Source of the DNA: Epichloe hybrida
Lineage: Eukaryota > Ascomycota > Sordariomycetes > Hypocreales > Clavicipitaceae
Assembly (NCBI GenBank): GCA_019022495.1
Contig: JAFEKR010000011.1
Coordinates: forward strand, 682,001 to 746,000
Reading direction: 5' to 3'
DNA length: 64,000 bases
Shown here: positions 24,153 through 33,720 of the stretch, piece by piece
Numbering within the stretch: position 1 is the first letter of the stretch
Layout: each line of letters begins with the position of its first letter
Notes under the pieces: model-generated
Databases searched by the model: none
What the model saw: only the letters and a program-made list of their open reading frames with translations
What the model was told of the DNA's origin: nothing
Program-made: the position numbers and the translations under genes

Positions 24153-24700
24153 CGTTGATGACAAGACCAGAGAGCGTGTTGATGAAGTCATTATTTATCG
24201 AGATGAAATGAGCATTGGGTTGGGGTTTTTGGGGGCGTGGCGTGCCCTTGGTGAGTGAGGGCCGAAGGCGTTTGGCGGTACTTGTGGAAAGCATGTTGGG
24301 GGTTTTTTTTTTTGGGTCTACGTTCGAGCGGTGCATAAAACGAATAAAGAATAATATATAGGATGCAAACATTGTGCAGTTGAACAGAGTGACTCGCCCC
24401 GGAGATGGATTGATGACTGGCGCAAAGTCGTTCTCGTACCGCCTCAAAAGCTTCCCAATTTGCTTGGAGCCACTTTTATCCGCCCCGTGCCCCGCGGCGC
24501 CCAGGAACCACGATGAAACCAACCTGCTTTAGACTTTCAGGCAAACGCGTTTGAAAACCATTCATGGCCTCACCACGAGGTACAAAAACACAGGGAGACG
24601 CTCTTTGGAAAACTATAGAAGAGCCATCGACACTCTACACACGAGCTATATTCGAAAATCTCCAATTTTTCCCAACTCCTCTACAAATGTCAGCCATGTC
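24153..24700. other. Intergenic region med13 to F-box gene
   Basis: About 550 bp with a T12 tract (24303-24314). The frame of the downstream gene is open for 50 codons before its first ATG at 24701. The minus-strand open frame here begins with TTG and is not supported. Confidence 0.55.
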
Positions 24701-26725
24701 ATGGCCCATGCGTCGCTAACAGGTCTCCCAGACGACTTGTTACTCGACATTATCGAGTATCTAGACACGAGCAGAGATGTGTGTCGCCTTGGACAGGCAA
24801 CGAGGCGTACGCAAAGGCTCGTTGAGCAGGATGGCTGGAGGGCGTTTGTGAAGACGCGGTTCCCGTCGTTTCGAGAACCTGGCGCGCAGGACGTGTCGTG
24901 GAGCTGGGTCGCCGACCAGTATACGTATCTTGATCGGTGCTGGAACAAGCGAGCTGTGCAGTTCAGTCTGTTCCGGACGCTGCCGCCGCCGAGGCAGAGG
25001 AACAGAAACAGGAACGGGGGGGGGGCGCCGGGACAGGCTGTTGATTTCCATGGCGTCGTTGATGCGCGGTACGTCTCGGGCCTGGATCAAGAGGTCGTTG
25101 CTTGGGGGGCCGGCGAGGACATCCAAGTGAGGTGGGCGGCGAGAGTAGGGAGCAGCAGCAAAGGCAAAGATGGGGCAGCATCTGCGGGTGCCGGGAGCTG
25201 GGGGAGCATCCTGGGCCGCGAGGGGGGCTACTCTGCCGGCACGGGGGATGTGACGGCGTTGAAGATGATGGAGAGCCCTGCCGCTGGTGGCGATGATGGA
25301 GATGGAGGAGTGAGGCGGCCCCAAGTAGTCGTGGGAAGGGCAAACGGCGACGTCGAGGTGCTGTCGGTGGCAAACGACTCCTCCTTTGGCAAACCGATGA
25401 GGAGCGTGGTGAAGCTGGACGCGCGTGCAGATTCATCAGATGGCCGCCAGCTGCCGGCGCCGATGAGCATATCTCCGGGCCGCCTGGCCGTCAGCTGCAC
25501 CGAGTGGCAGCCAGACACGGACATGCTCGCCGCCAGCAGAAGCTCGCTTCTCCATCTGTACAAGATGGCCCCCGAGGAGGAGGACGCGGAACTTGCGGAA
25601 CTCGAGCCGCTCTCCTTCAACGACATGTCGGCGGGCCGACCGCCCAACCAGGAATCCTTGGTCCGCGGCATCAAGTTCCTGGACAGAGACCACGTCGCCG
25701 TCGCCCTGGGCCGCAGTTCTCAGCCCATCCAGTACGGCACCGTCCGGCCAACAGGTGTCGTCTTCGAGCCGGCCGCCCACAACCCCGACGTCTACGCCAG
25801 AAAGCAAGGCAGGCTCCAACCACCCCTCAGTGCCCTCACCGACGTCAACACCATCGTCTGGGCCATCGAGCCCGTCGGACACAAGAACAGCAAGAACCTT
25901 CTCCTGAGCTCCTGGCAAGACGGCACCTTCCGACTCCTCGACGCCCGCACCCCTTCCCCCCACGACGCCATCTACCGGGACAACTTCCAGCCCTACCAGG
26001 CCGGCGGCCCGTTGCTCGTCTACGGCACAGAGCGCTTCGTGACGGGCAACAACACCGCCCCGACTGTCCGCTTCTTCGACTTCCGCTTCGACAAGCCCTA
26101 CTTCCACTCTGCCGCGTCCGAGTGCTCGTCTGTCCAGCCGCAGCCACGCGTGTGCTGCTCATCCGGCACGACGAATCTGCCCAAACTAGGCAGGTCCGGC
26201 AACGACATTGCATCGGAATCGGAATGCAAGCCCGGCCGCCCGGGCCGCTGCCCCTGGCACGCACTCTCGAGAACAGACTGCTACAGACAAGACGCCACCC
26301 TCTGGCTGGGCTACCGCGGCATGGACCGCGTCTTCTCCCTCGCCAGGGCGTCGGACACGTCGGACAAGTTCTACCTCGGCCTGCGAGGCGCCGTCGCAGA
26401 AGCGCAGCTCGTCCTCAAAGAAGACGTGCCGAGCCGGCGGGAGACGAGGAACCCTTCCTGCCCCGATGGATGGCGAGTATCCAGCGTGTCGAGCGTGACC
26501 GTCGCGGAGACGGGCGTCGGTCTGTGCACGAACCGGGTTCACGACGGGCTACATGGAGAGCTGCACAGCGGTATGCCGGCGCTCTTTTACAACAAGGACA
26601 CGGCGGATGAGGCGAATACAGAAAATGGCCTCGCAGACCCGCCGCAGAGGAGCCGCCTCGACACGGCGTTGAGACAGCAATTACCGATGAGGAGAAGAGG
26701 CAACCGGTTTGGCCATGGGCAGTAG
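24701..26725 (+). CDS. F-box protein with WD-type propeller
   Basis: Likely substrate adaptor of an SCF ubiquitin ligase. Single exon, 674 aa from the only in-frame ATG (24701). F-box at residues 4-50: LTGLPDDLLLDIIEYLDTSRDVCRLGQATRRTQRLVEQDGWR. The rest is a degenerate beta-propeller: GVVDARYVSGLDQEVVAWG, PMSISPGRLAVSCTEWQPD, and LLSSWQDGTFRLLDAR followed by VRFFDFRFDKP. The C-terminal part contains TLWLGYRGMDRVFSLARAS and ends in RRRGNRFGHGQ. The coding sequence is clearly more GC-rich than its flanks, with G-runs around 25014-25026. The substrate cannot be inferred. Convergent with the nitronate monooxygenase gene, with only 165 bp between stops. Confidence 0.85.
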   Translation: MAHASLTGLPDDLLLDIIEYLDTSRDVCRLGQATRRTQRLVEQDGWRAFVKTRFPSFREPGAQDVSWSWVADQYTYLDRCWNKRAVQFSLFRTLPPPRQRNRNRNGGGAPGQAVDFHGVVDARYVSGLDQEVVAWGAGEDIQVRWAARVGSSSKGKDGAASAGAGSWGSILGREGGYSAGTGDVTALKMMESPAAGGDDGDGGVRRPQVVVGRANGDVEVLSVANDSSFGKPMRSVVKLDARADSSDGRQLPAPMSISPGRLAVSCTEWQPDTDMLAASRSSLLHLYKMAPEEEDAELAELEPLSFNDMSAGRPPNQESLVRGIKFLDRDHVAVALGRSSQPIQYGTVRPTGVVFEPAAHNPDVYARKQGRLQPPLSALTDVNTIVWAIEPVGHKNSKNLLLSSWQDGTFRLLDARTPSPHDAIYRDNFQPYQAGGPLLVYGTERFVTGNNTAPTVRFFDFRFDKPYFHSAASECSSVQPQPRVCCSSGTTNLPKLGRSGNDIASESECKPGRPGRCPWHALSRTDCYRQDATLWLGYRGMDRVFSLARASDTSDKFYLGLRGAVAEAQLVLKEDVPSRRETRNPSCPDGWRVSSVSSVTVAETGVGLCTNRVHDGLHGELHSGMPALFYNKDTADEANTENGLADPPQRSRLDTALRQQLPMRRRGNRFGHGQ

Positions 26726-26890
26726 ACGGTTGTGTGGAGAACATTCTGAGTGGGTTTGGAGTTTTCTTCGTCGCAGGTGGGAGTTGGGCACGGCGAGGCA
26801 ACTGCTAATCTCTAGATCTATTAACCTTTGCTCTAGTTTATACTCCCCCCCCCCTTGCGTGCTTCATTTAGACAACACTCTTCAGATACT

Positions 26891-28376
26891 CTACAATTTC
26901 GACTCGGGAACAATAAGAGCCGATGTATCCTTGAACGCCTGCTCAGCCTCCTTCTCAATGCGCTTCACCAACACTTCACACGTGGGGACATCGTGAATCA
27001 AGCCCATGACAGGGCCAGTGGTCCAGACCTATATGAAGAAAACCAATCATGTTAGCAAAAACATCCATGCCTCGCAGCCCTGTCGTTTCGGCTCTGCGGC
27101 TTCGACCAGGACAAGGCCATTCGTATGTCATTCGTCCCCTTGTGTCATTCGTCCCCATGCCAATTTGGTCCGTCGCTCCCGCGCCCGCCCAGCTAACGTC
27201 AATCTAGTATTGCTGCCTTGAAGGATGCTATGCCTACTACCCAAGAGTGGAGGGATTTAGCTACTCTAGTGGAGTAGCTAAATCCTTCCATTCTCATGTA
27301 GTAGGCATAGCATCCTTTGGAGCATTTAAAAAAAAGAAGGACATATATCTTTCTTCATGACACCACTGGAAGCACCCGGCTAGAAATTGGCAATGGGGAG
27401 GGGGAAAAAAAAAGGGGAAAAAGACTCACACCATACTCCGGGTCACCATTGACAAACACCTCCTTGCCCCTCTTGCCGCTCACCAGGGGAGCAATCTCTG
27501 AAAATTCGCCCGTGGTGCTCTCCTTCTCAACCCTGAGCGCCTCCAAGGCAACCTTGTTCTTGAACAGGCGGCTCGTGTTGCGCCAGCGCCTCAGCAAGAG
27601 CGTGGTGTCGTGCTCGTCAGCCCTGACGATGGCCTCCTTGATGTTGCGGTGGACGGGCGCCTCGACGGTGGCCATGAAGCGCGTGCCCATGTTGACGCCC
27701 GACGCCCCCAGCAGCAGGGCGGCGGCCAGGCCGTGGCCGTCGGCGAAGCCGCCGCTCGCGATGAAGGGAACCCCGAGCGTCTGGCGGGCCCTGCCCAGGA
27801 GGATGAAGTTGGTGATGTCGCTCTCGCCGACGTGGCCCGCGCACTCGAAGCCGTCAATGGACAGGAAGTCGGCGCCGAGCTTGACGGCGCTCTGGGCGTG
27901 GCGGATGGTGGTGCACTTGTGGAGGACGATGACGCCGGCCTTCTTGAGCTTCTCGATGACGGGGCCGGGCGAGTTGCCGGCCGTCTCGACGACCTTGACG
28001 CCCTCGTCGATGATGGCCTGGGCGTAGGCGCCGTAATCGGGGGGCACCATTGCGGGCAGCAGCGTCAGGTTGACGGCGAAGGGCTTCTTGGTGAGGCCGC
28101 GGCACCGGCGGATCTCGTCGCGGAGGGCTTCGGGCGTGGGGAAGATGAGCGCCGTGATGATGCCCAGGCCGCCGGCGTTGGAGACGGCCGAGGCGAGGTC
28201 TGCGGTGCCGACGTGCATCATGCCGCCTTGGACGACGGGGACTGCGAGGAGAAAGGGGCGTCAGCACGTGCGAAGAAGCTTTGTGTGATTGATTTTTTCT
28301 TTTCTCCTCGTCCTCGTGTGCAGTTCTACATACCGCGGATGCCCAGCGCCTTGGTCAGCTCCGTGACGATAGGCAT
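26891..28376 (-). CDS. Nitronate monooxygenase (2-nitropropane dioxygenase family)
   Basis: FMN enzyme oxidising alkyl or propionate nitronates. Three exons on the minus strand: 28376-28334, 28241-27430, 27028-26891; 330 aa. The spliced start is MPIVTELTKALGIR-VPVVQGGMM. The conserved GFECAGHVGE carries the catalytic His, and the FMN site GGFADGHGLAAALLLGASG and NMGTRF follow. The last exon encodes VWTTGPVMGLIHDVPTCEVL and ends VPESKL; it joins DPEYG across an intron of 401 bp (GTGAGT..ATATAG), far longer than others here. That intron contains a 97-bp foldback element. Without the third exon the frame would run into the intron and lose the family's C-terminal helix, so the join is well supported. 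The terminal SKL is a canonical PTS1, suggesting peroxisomal location. Confidence 0.92.
27221..27317. mobile_element. 97-bp foldback (MITE-like) element in an intron
   Basis: Two 20-bp perfect inverted ends (27221-27240 and 27298-27317, AAGGATGCTATGCCTACTAC), an interior of about 12 mismatched positions, and a second inner perfect stem (27253-27266 with 27272-27285) around a 5-base loop. About 41 of 46 positions pair. It lies wholly inside the last intron of the nitronate monooxygenase gene. No clear target-site duplication is visible, so the element class is uncertain; it could also be an intronic hairpin RNA. Confidence 0.7.
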
Positions 28377-29077
28377 GGTTGTTTGCTGTGGGCCTCGTGA
28401 GTCGTCGTGTTGTTTTCTTTACGTGGATGTCAAATCAGACCGGCTCGCAATGCCCAAAATATACAGATGGGGAACCGGGATCTACAGTCTACATATAGAT
28501 GTATGGTTTTGTGAAGGGGGGAGAGAGAAGAAGCCGAAAGCAAAGGCGCTTCGGGGCACGCCCATTGGCCACGGGCATCTCCTGCCGAGGTTGGCGGCCG
28601 AAGAGGCCCACATGTTTTCGTTTGCACAGACGGGGTTCGGCCTTGCTTTGCCCCCTTAGTCCTAAAACGAAAGGACAACCCAACCCACACACCTAATTTT
28701 AGTGTGGCTTGCGTCTATGAATTTTTACTCTTATTAATAGCGTTAAGAGCATCTTCTATATTTATATAAAATCGCTTCATCTTAGGGACTCACATAATAA
28801 AGGGTTTTTATAAGAGACTTATTAGGACTAAAGAGGGATGCGCATTGAGAGGTCCATTGATACTATCAGTCCGGGGTCGCCGATGGCCTGCGTCGCGTGT
28901 CATGTGACAGTCTCAGGCACAGTGTTACGGCCCACACAGATACAAAAGACCACGCCCCCCTTTGCAAAATAGCACTTCATTTCTTTTCTTCAAAAGCAAC
29001 CATCTCAATTTTATGCGAGTCTCCACTGGCTAACTCTTCGTGATTTTTTAGCATTTTTTTTTCTTTAACAATTAAAT
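28377..29077. other. Gene-free stretch with AT-rich patch
   Basis: Upstream region shared by the nitronate monooxygenase (minus) and the APH-fold gene (plus). From about 28690 to 28850 the sequence turns markedly AT-rich and TpA-rich, unlike its neighbours. The last 60 bases before 29078 are T/A-rich leader. No coding sequence supported. Confidence 0.6.
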
Positions 29078-29923
29078 ATGGAACACCTAAGTCGGCATTT
29101 GCAGACGATCAAACAAAATGCCGAAGAGTTCCAATCCAGTTGCCCTCTAGTCGACAGGTTTCGGCCTTCATTCACACTGGCTGACGGAGCTGAGATCGCA
29201 ACACTCGTTAGCCGAGAAATCTCCTACTACTACACGACAAAGGTATTCGTTAAAAGGCAGCCTCACCCAGATGAGCTCGGTCTGGATATCTGGGATAACC
29301 CGGCGATCAATCCCTATATCGCGGATCGTCTACGAAATGAAGCTGCCGTGCTTCAATTCGTCGCCAAGCATACTACGATTCCTGTGCCAGAATTTCTCGA
29401 TCTATGGGAGGAAAACGGACTCGTACATTTGAAGACTGCTCTTGTTGAAAACGGCGTCGAGCTGCGACACGTTGACGAGTCTCTCCTCTCTACGGCCATC
29501 ATGAGTGTTACGGCCCAGCTCGAATCGGACATTCTTCCTCAGCTCAGGCGCCTGAGGCGGAATTTCATGGGCAGTCCCAACCCAGAGCTGCCAGTGATAC
29601 CCCCACGTCGATTTTGGGACTTCAAAGGGAAGCGAGTTTGGCCATCGATGACGAAGGACACGGATGAATACGTTCTCTGCCATACGGATCTGGACCGACA
29701 GAATATCCTAGTGGACCCGAATACATTCAAGATTGTGAGTATCTTGGACTGGGAGACGGCCGGCTTTTTCCCTCAAGAGTGGGAACTTCCTCTCTGGACG
29801 GTGAATGGACCGCAGGAGAAATACCGGATGACCACGGAAGCTCATCGCCGGGAAATCACCTCTTTCGATTCCCCAGACACTACCCGAAAGAGTGCTCTTA
29901 GTCCCGCGAGCATTCAAGTGTAG
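29078..29923 (+). CDS. Aminoglycoside-phosphotransferase-fold (APH) kinase-like protein
   Basis: Single exon, 281 aa, ATG at 29078 in an A-rich context. It has the small-molecule-kinase pattern: a catalytic loop HTDLDRQN (H202, D204, N209) and the metal-binding D224 in VSILDWETAGF, followed by FPQEWELP. The N-lobe holds YYYTTKVFVKR with a candidate ATP-binding lysine (K55 or K59) and RLRNEAAVLQFV with the helix-C glutamate (E88). These proteins are a large expanded family in filamentous fungi and the substrate is unknown; it need not be an antibiotic. The C-terminal 40 residues are short compared with many relatives, so the C-lobe may be trimmed. Sits alone in a gene-poor, AT-variable region. 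Confidence 0.8.
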   Translation: MEHLSRHLQTIKQNAEEFQSSCPLVDRFRPSFTLADGAEIATLVSREISYYYTTKVFVKRQPHPDELGLDIWDNPAINPYIADRLRNEAAVLQFVAKHTTIPVPEFLDLWEENGLVHLKTALVENGVELRHVDESLLSTAIMSVTAQLESDILPQLRRLRRNFMGSPNPELPVIPPRRFWDFKGKRVWPSMTKDTDEYVLCHTDLDRQNILVDPNTFKIVSILDWETAGFFPQEWELPLWTVNGPQEKYRMTTEAHRREITSFDSPDTTRKSALSPASIQV

Positions 29924-32222
29924 CTCTGTTAACGACAGTGGTCGGTTCACTACATTTGTCACGCGCAAAAGCAGACCCCCGAGACATCTTGTCTTGGAAG
30001 AAAGCCGTTAGAAAACAGAGGATGCTATTTTTACAAAAGGACACCGTCTTTCAAGTGTTAAATGGGCTGTTTAGAGATCAATTGAGTCATTAACCCCCGT
30101 TCCTAACTCTCTTTGTTGTGCTTGTGCTCCTTACAACTCGAACGATTTGCAGTGTTGGTTACACCAAGGAACGATGCGCTAGTGCGAAAGGGTCGAATTC
30201 GACGATAGTTGTGATTGAAGTTGATGATAGCTAAGAGAGAAGAGAGAAGGAGAGGAATCTAGCTAGGAGAGAAGGTGGGCGAAAAGGGGCAAAAGAGGGG
30301 CTGCAGTGCAGGGCCACTGCGAACGGTGCGGGGTAGCCCGCGATGCGACTAATCGCATCGCGTGCATCCATTTGGTGGCTCCACCCTTTGGCCACGGTCG
30401 GACCGATTATGACCCGAAGGTCCAAAGGAAGCCACACTGGCAATCTCTCTTTTTCCTTCGTGGCCAAAGGAGTCCAAAAACGCAATACAAATCAGATCAA
30501 AGGAAAGTGTACACAAGTGGATCCCTTTATGGGAATCCACAGCTCTAATTGGCCCGCGCGGCCTCGGTCGTCGACCCGGTTGCTACAATCTGGTCCGGTC
30601 AATCCTCCCCTCGGTCTAACCTCGAACATCCGACAACCCATTTTATTCCATCCGGGGCCAACCAAGCTAAGAAATTGGAGCCTTGAACCATCTGCCTACA
30701 TAAGGCGATGTTTATCTGCAGTGAAGTTAATATCTTCCTTCGCATCAGATCTATCTGTGGGACTGACTCACTTCGGCTGGTGTTTAACAGGTGGGAGTTT
30801 CGCGCAATCGGGATGGGAGCATGGAGTCCATGGATGGAATGAGCAAGCCACGCATTTCTCAGGTGAGTTGGCAGGAATGGGTTTTTGGCAATGCATGCAG
30901 GGCTTGGGAGCCATGTTTCGATATGCTTGGCTTGACGGGTGAATACAATGTAAGTAATTCAAATCTGCTTAGGACAGTGGAGGTAAAAAGCAACAACTGA
31001 GCTAAAGTACGGAGTCGAGGGTTTTTATATTTTCTTGGAGCCTATTTTCAGAGGAGTTTTGGACATGGATGGAATATACGGATGCCACAAATGCAGGATG
31101 AGTCGCTGATGATGCTCATGTACTCGTTTCACGCGTTGTTATACTGTAACCAAGCAGGTGGTGATTCTGGTACCAAGCTTGTTGGCCAACGCTGACTCTT
31201 GGCCAATCTACGTAAAAGGCGCCCACGTCGTGTGTACGGGTTGCGTTGCCAAATACGGAGTACGGATTACGGATTACGGGTTACTTAGTCTGGTCTAGTC
31301 TGGTCTGCAGTCAAGTCAGGTGCGCAAGGTACCCCAGTTCCAGTGTTTGGGCAGCAGCCAGGTCACGGAACCCGCCGACCCGCGCCGACCCGCGCCCACC
31401 CTTATACAACGGTTTTCGCGATGCCTTCTAAAGATAATAATAATGACTTCTCTAAGCACAGCTTAGAACTAGAACTAATTATTTGGGTTAAGGATAACTG
31501 CCGTCAAGAAAGGCCAGCTGATGCAGGCCCCTGTGAGGGAAGCCAACTAATTCAAGCCTCTTCAACTACAACATTGCGAGCCTCACATCGAGCACCTTCC
31601 ATTAACGCCGCTGGCCTTGTTGAGGCCTCTCGGCTACCATATGTGCCATGTGCCTCTTTGTACTAACGGATCTTGTTAGGACTTATATCATGGTGAAATT
31701 CCCACCTAAATTAAAGTACCTCTTAGCTACCCTAGTCGTCGTTGGTTAGACCTGCTTTTCGTGACCTGGCTGTTGCCTTGCAAGTTACCAGGATACCCTG
31801 CGCACCTGACTTATGTAGTTGGCTGCAGAGCACTTTGCTCCTGTTCACGGCGTTTCGCGCGAAAGCGGGGTGGGCAAACGATTACTAAATAGCGGCCGGA
31901 AGCCAGGGCCATAGTTACGCCTCGGCAAGGGTGTCGATCCAATAATAAGGTACCTTCACTTTGGAACGATTCTTCACCCATCGCTCAACTTGTACAATGC
32001 CAGAAGTACCGACGCATCTTCAAGAGGCTGCAGATTCACTTCCGTCCGATACGTGGGAAAGACGAGGTGTTGGTCAGCATAATGGCGCTTGGCGCTAAAT
32101 TCGTCACTGCCAATCGATGCGAGTCTTAAATCATGGTGACCAACGTGACGTGTCAGTATCATTCTGCTAAATACGTAACAATAAACAAGGATGGCTGAGC
32201 GTGGCCATCTGCAGCTGGTTCC
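29924..32222. other. 2.3-kb gene-poor stretch, possible transposon remains
   Basis: No gene supported. It holds a purine-rich patch near 30230-30300, a perfect 10-bp-arm hairpin at 30339-30362, and a TACGGAGTA-TACGGATTACGGATTACGGGTTAC run at 31254-31284. A short AT-rich open frame starts with ATG at 31421 (to about 31666). A possible solo LTR is discussed separately. The composition changes abruptly several times, consistent with old insertions, but I recognise no transposon protein. Confidence 0.5.
30339..30362. repeat. Perfect inverted repeat
   Basis: Arms CGCGATGCGA and TCGCATCGCG (10 bp each) with loop CTAA. Other short palindromes (CTGCAGTGCAG, GTGGCTCCAC) flank it. Confidence 0.8.
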
Positions 32223-33350
32223 TCAGGATATCCGTCTCCGTTTCAAGCCTGTCCCGCCACCTTGATCTTGATCTTCATGGAGGGGATGCTTCCTCTGGCC
32301 ATCTGGTGGTGAGATGCCATGATCGAACCGACCTTTCGTACATGGACGACTCTGCGGGGATTCGTAGTCACGCTCACGCTCACGCTCGCCGCGATCAGGT
32401 CGTTGCGCCTGTAATGTGCTCCCCTGGTCGCCATCTGAGTGCTGATGGCCCAGAGCTGGGTCGGGCGACGGTAATTCGGACTTTGTGTGACAATCATTCG
32501 AGGGTGTCTCCAACACACAGTCTGTGGTTTGACTGCCACCAGACGACGTATTTTGGTCTGCGGCGTCACTCACATATGACTCGGATTTGGTCGATTCGAC
32601 GTCCAACAACACGGAGCAGATAGAGGGCGATGCTCTGTCCATGACAGGCCAAGACGTATTATCTTGCTCCGAAATAGTTGATGTTGTAGGGGATCTCGTA
32701 GGCGGCTTGTGCGCAAAGGTTGGACATGCTGGCTCCGATCCGCCTGTCAGCTTCTCGCCCGGGCCATCAGCTCCAGCTTCTTCACTTTCGAAAAATGTAC
32801 GAATAATCTCCATTTGCGGCGGCATGTACAGAGTTGAAGGTTCGTCGTCTTCGTCTTCGTCATCGTTTCCGCTGCCGCTGCCGTCGTCTGCGTTATTTCC
32901 TGCCGAATCGCCGGAGCCGCCAGCTGAGCAACAGCTCTCCATGGCATCCCTTTCCTCTTGGTAAAGCAGAGCCGCCAGGCCTTCCAAGATGTTTTGGCGG
33001 CTGCTGGATCTTTTGCAAACTTGACGAATGTAGTTTCGAGGGTCAGACGATAATTTCCAAAGTTGTGTGTGACTGTCATTCAGCATGCGAATTCTAAGTG
33101 TCTCCTGGTCGCGGGCTTGGGAGGCAACGTCTAGCTCAACCCTTTTTGTCAAGTCGCCATCATCTTTTGCATCCCTCGCTGCGGAAATGATTCGCTCCGT
33201 GAAGGCGCGCGGGTCAAATTTCCACGTGTGAACAACATTGTACTCTTTGTGCAGGCGGCGAAGTTCGTCGGGTGAGCGGCCAGTGACAGCCATCCACTTG
33301 AGATGCAAATCATCGTCAATATTGACTCGGAGTTCGTCGCAAGAGGTCAT
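32223..33350 (-). CDS. Hypothetical protein with acidic and Ser-rich regions, unknown function
   Basis: Single exon, 375 aa, ATG at 33350. Residues 1-150 look folded and mainly helical (HLKWMAVTGRSPDELRRL, FDPRAFTERIISAARDAK, YIRQVCKRSSSRQNILEG). An abrupt low-complexity acidic tract follows (GSGSGNDDEDEDDEPS), and the C-terminal half is disordered, Ser/Thr/Pro-rich. It ends with LKRRRIS, a possible nuclear signal, after Arg/Glu repeats (RGERERERDYE). I recognise no domain. It shares a 370-bp divergent promoter with the atypical kinase gene, so the two may be co-expressed; that is inference from layout only. Confidence 0.72.
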   Translation of the reverse strand: MTSCDELRVNIDDDLHLKWMAVTGRSPDELRRLHKEYNVVHTWKFDPRAFTERIISAARDAKDDGDLTKRVELDVASQARDQETLRIRMLNDSHTQLWKLSSDPRNYIRQVCKRSSSRQNILEGLAALLYQEERDAMESCCSAGGSGDSAGNNADDGSGSGNDDEDEDDEPSTLYMPPQMEIIRTFFESEEAGADGPGEKLTGGSEPACPTFAHKPPTRSPTTSTISEQDNTSWPVMDRASPSICSVLLDVESTKSESYVSDAADQNTSSGGSQTTDCVLETPSNDCHTKSELPSPDPALGHQHSDGDQGSTLQAQRPDRGERERERDYESPQSRPCTKGRFDHGISPPDGQRKHPLHEDQDQGGGTGLKRRRIS

Positions 33351-33720
33351 CTTGGCTTAATGCAGAAGACGGAAGAATGGTTTTCGATTCCAAATCAGCT
33401 CTAAATAACAAAGGGCACCCGTCGTTTCTGCGGTAGAGCAGATCACGTGGACAGTGTGTGCACTGTAGGCACCGGGTTGCGTGAACTCATTGCGGCGCTT
33501 ACGGGCAGCCATTTTCACGCCATGACCTCAGTTATCAAAGACCAACCAAATGTGCAAATCTGCTCGCCTATGAAACGGGCGACCACGGACATGGCGTGTC
33601 TCTCTTTACCGTGCTATAAGAACAAACGTTTCGCCGAGAGGCTGAACAGCGTCACAACAATGGGACCTTGTCTTATTACGCCAGCATTTAACACGCGCCG
33701 CCATCATAGTTCGACGTAAT
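33351..33720. promoter_or_regulatory. Divergent promoter between the hypothetical protein and kinase genes
   Basis: 370 bp between two divergent ATGs; no distinct element recognised. A 90-codon open frame at 33447-33719 begins with a non-ATG codon and is rejected. Confidence 0.5.

Noticed and set aside
24145..24522. 125-codon minus-strand open frame after med13
   Set aside because: Starts with TTG, no recognisable protein, overlaps the med13 3' end.
25504..26610. 368-codon frame within the F-box gene
   Set aside because: Out-of-frame shadow in GC-rich coding DNA, Arg/Pro-rich without domain.
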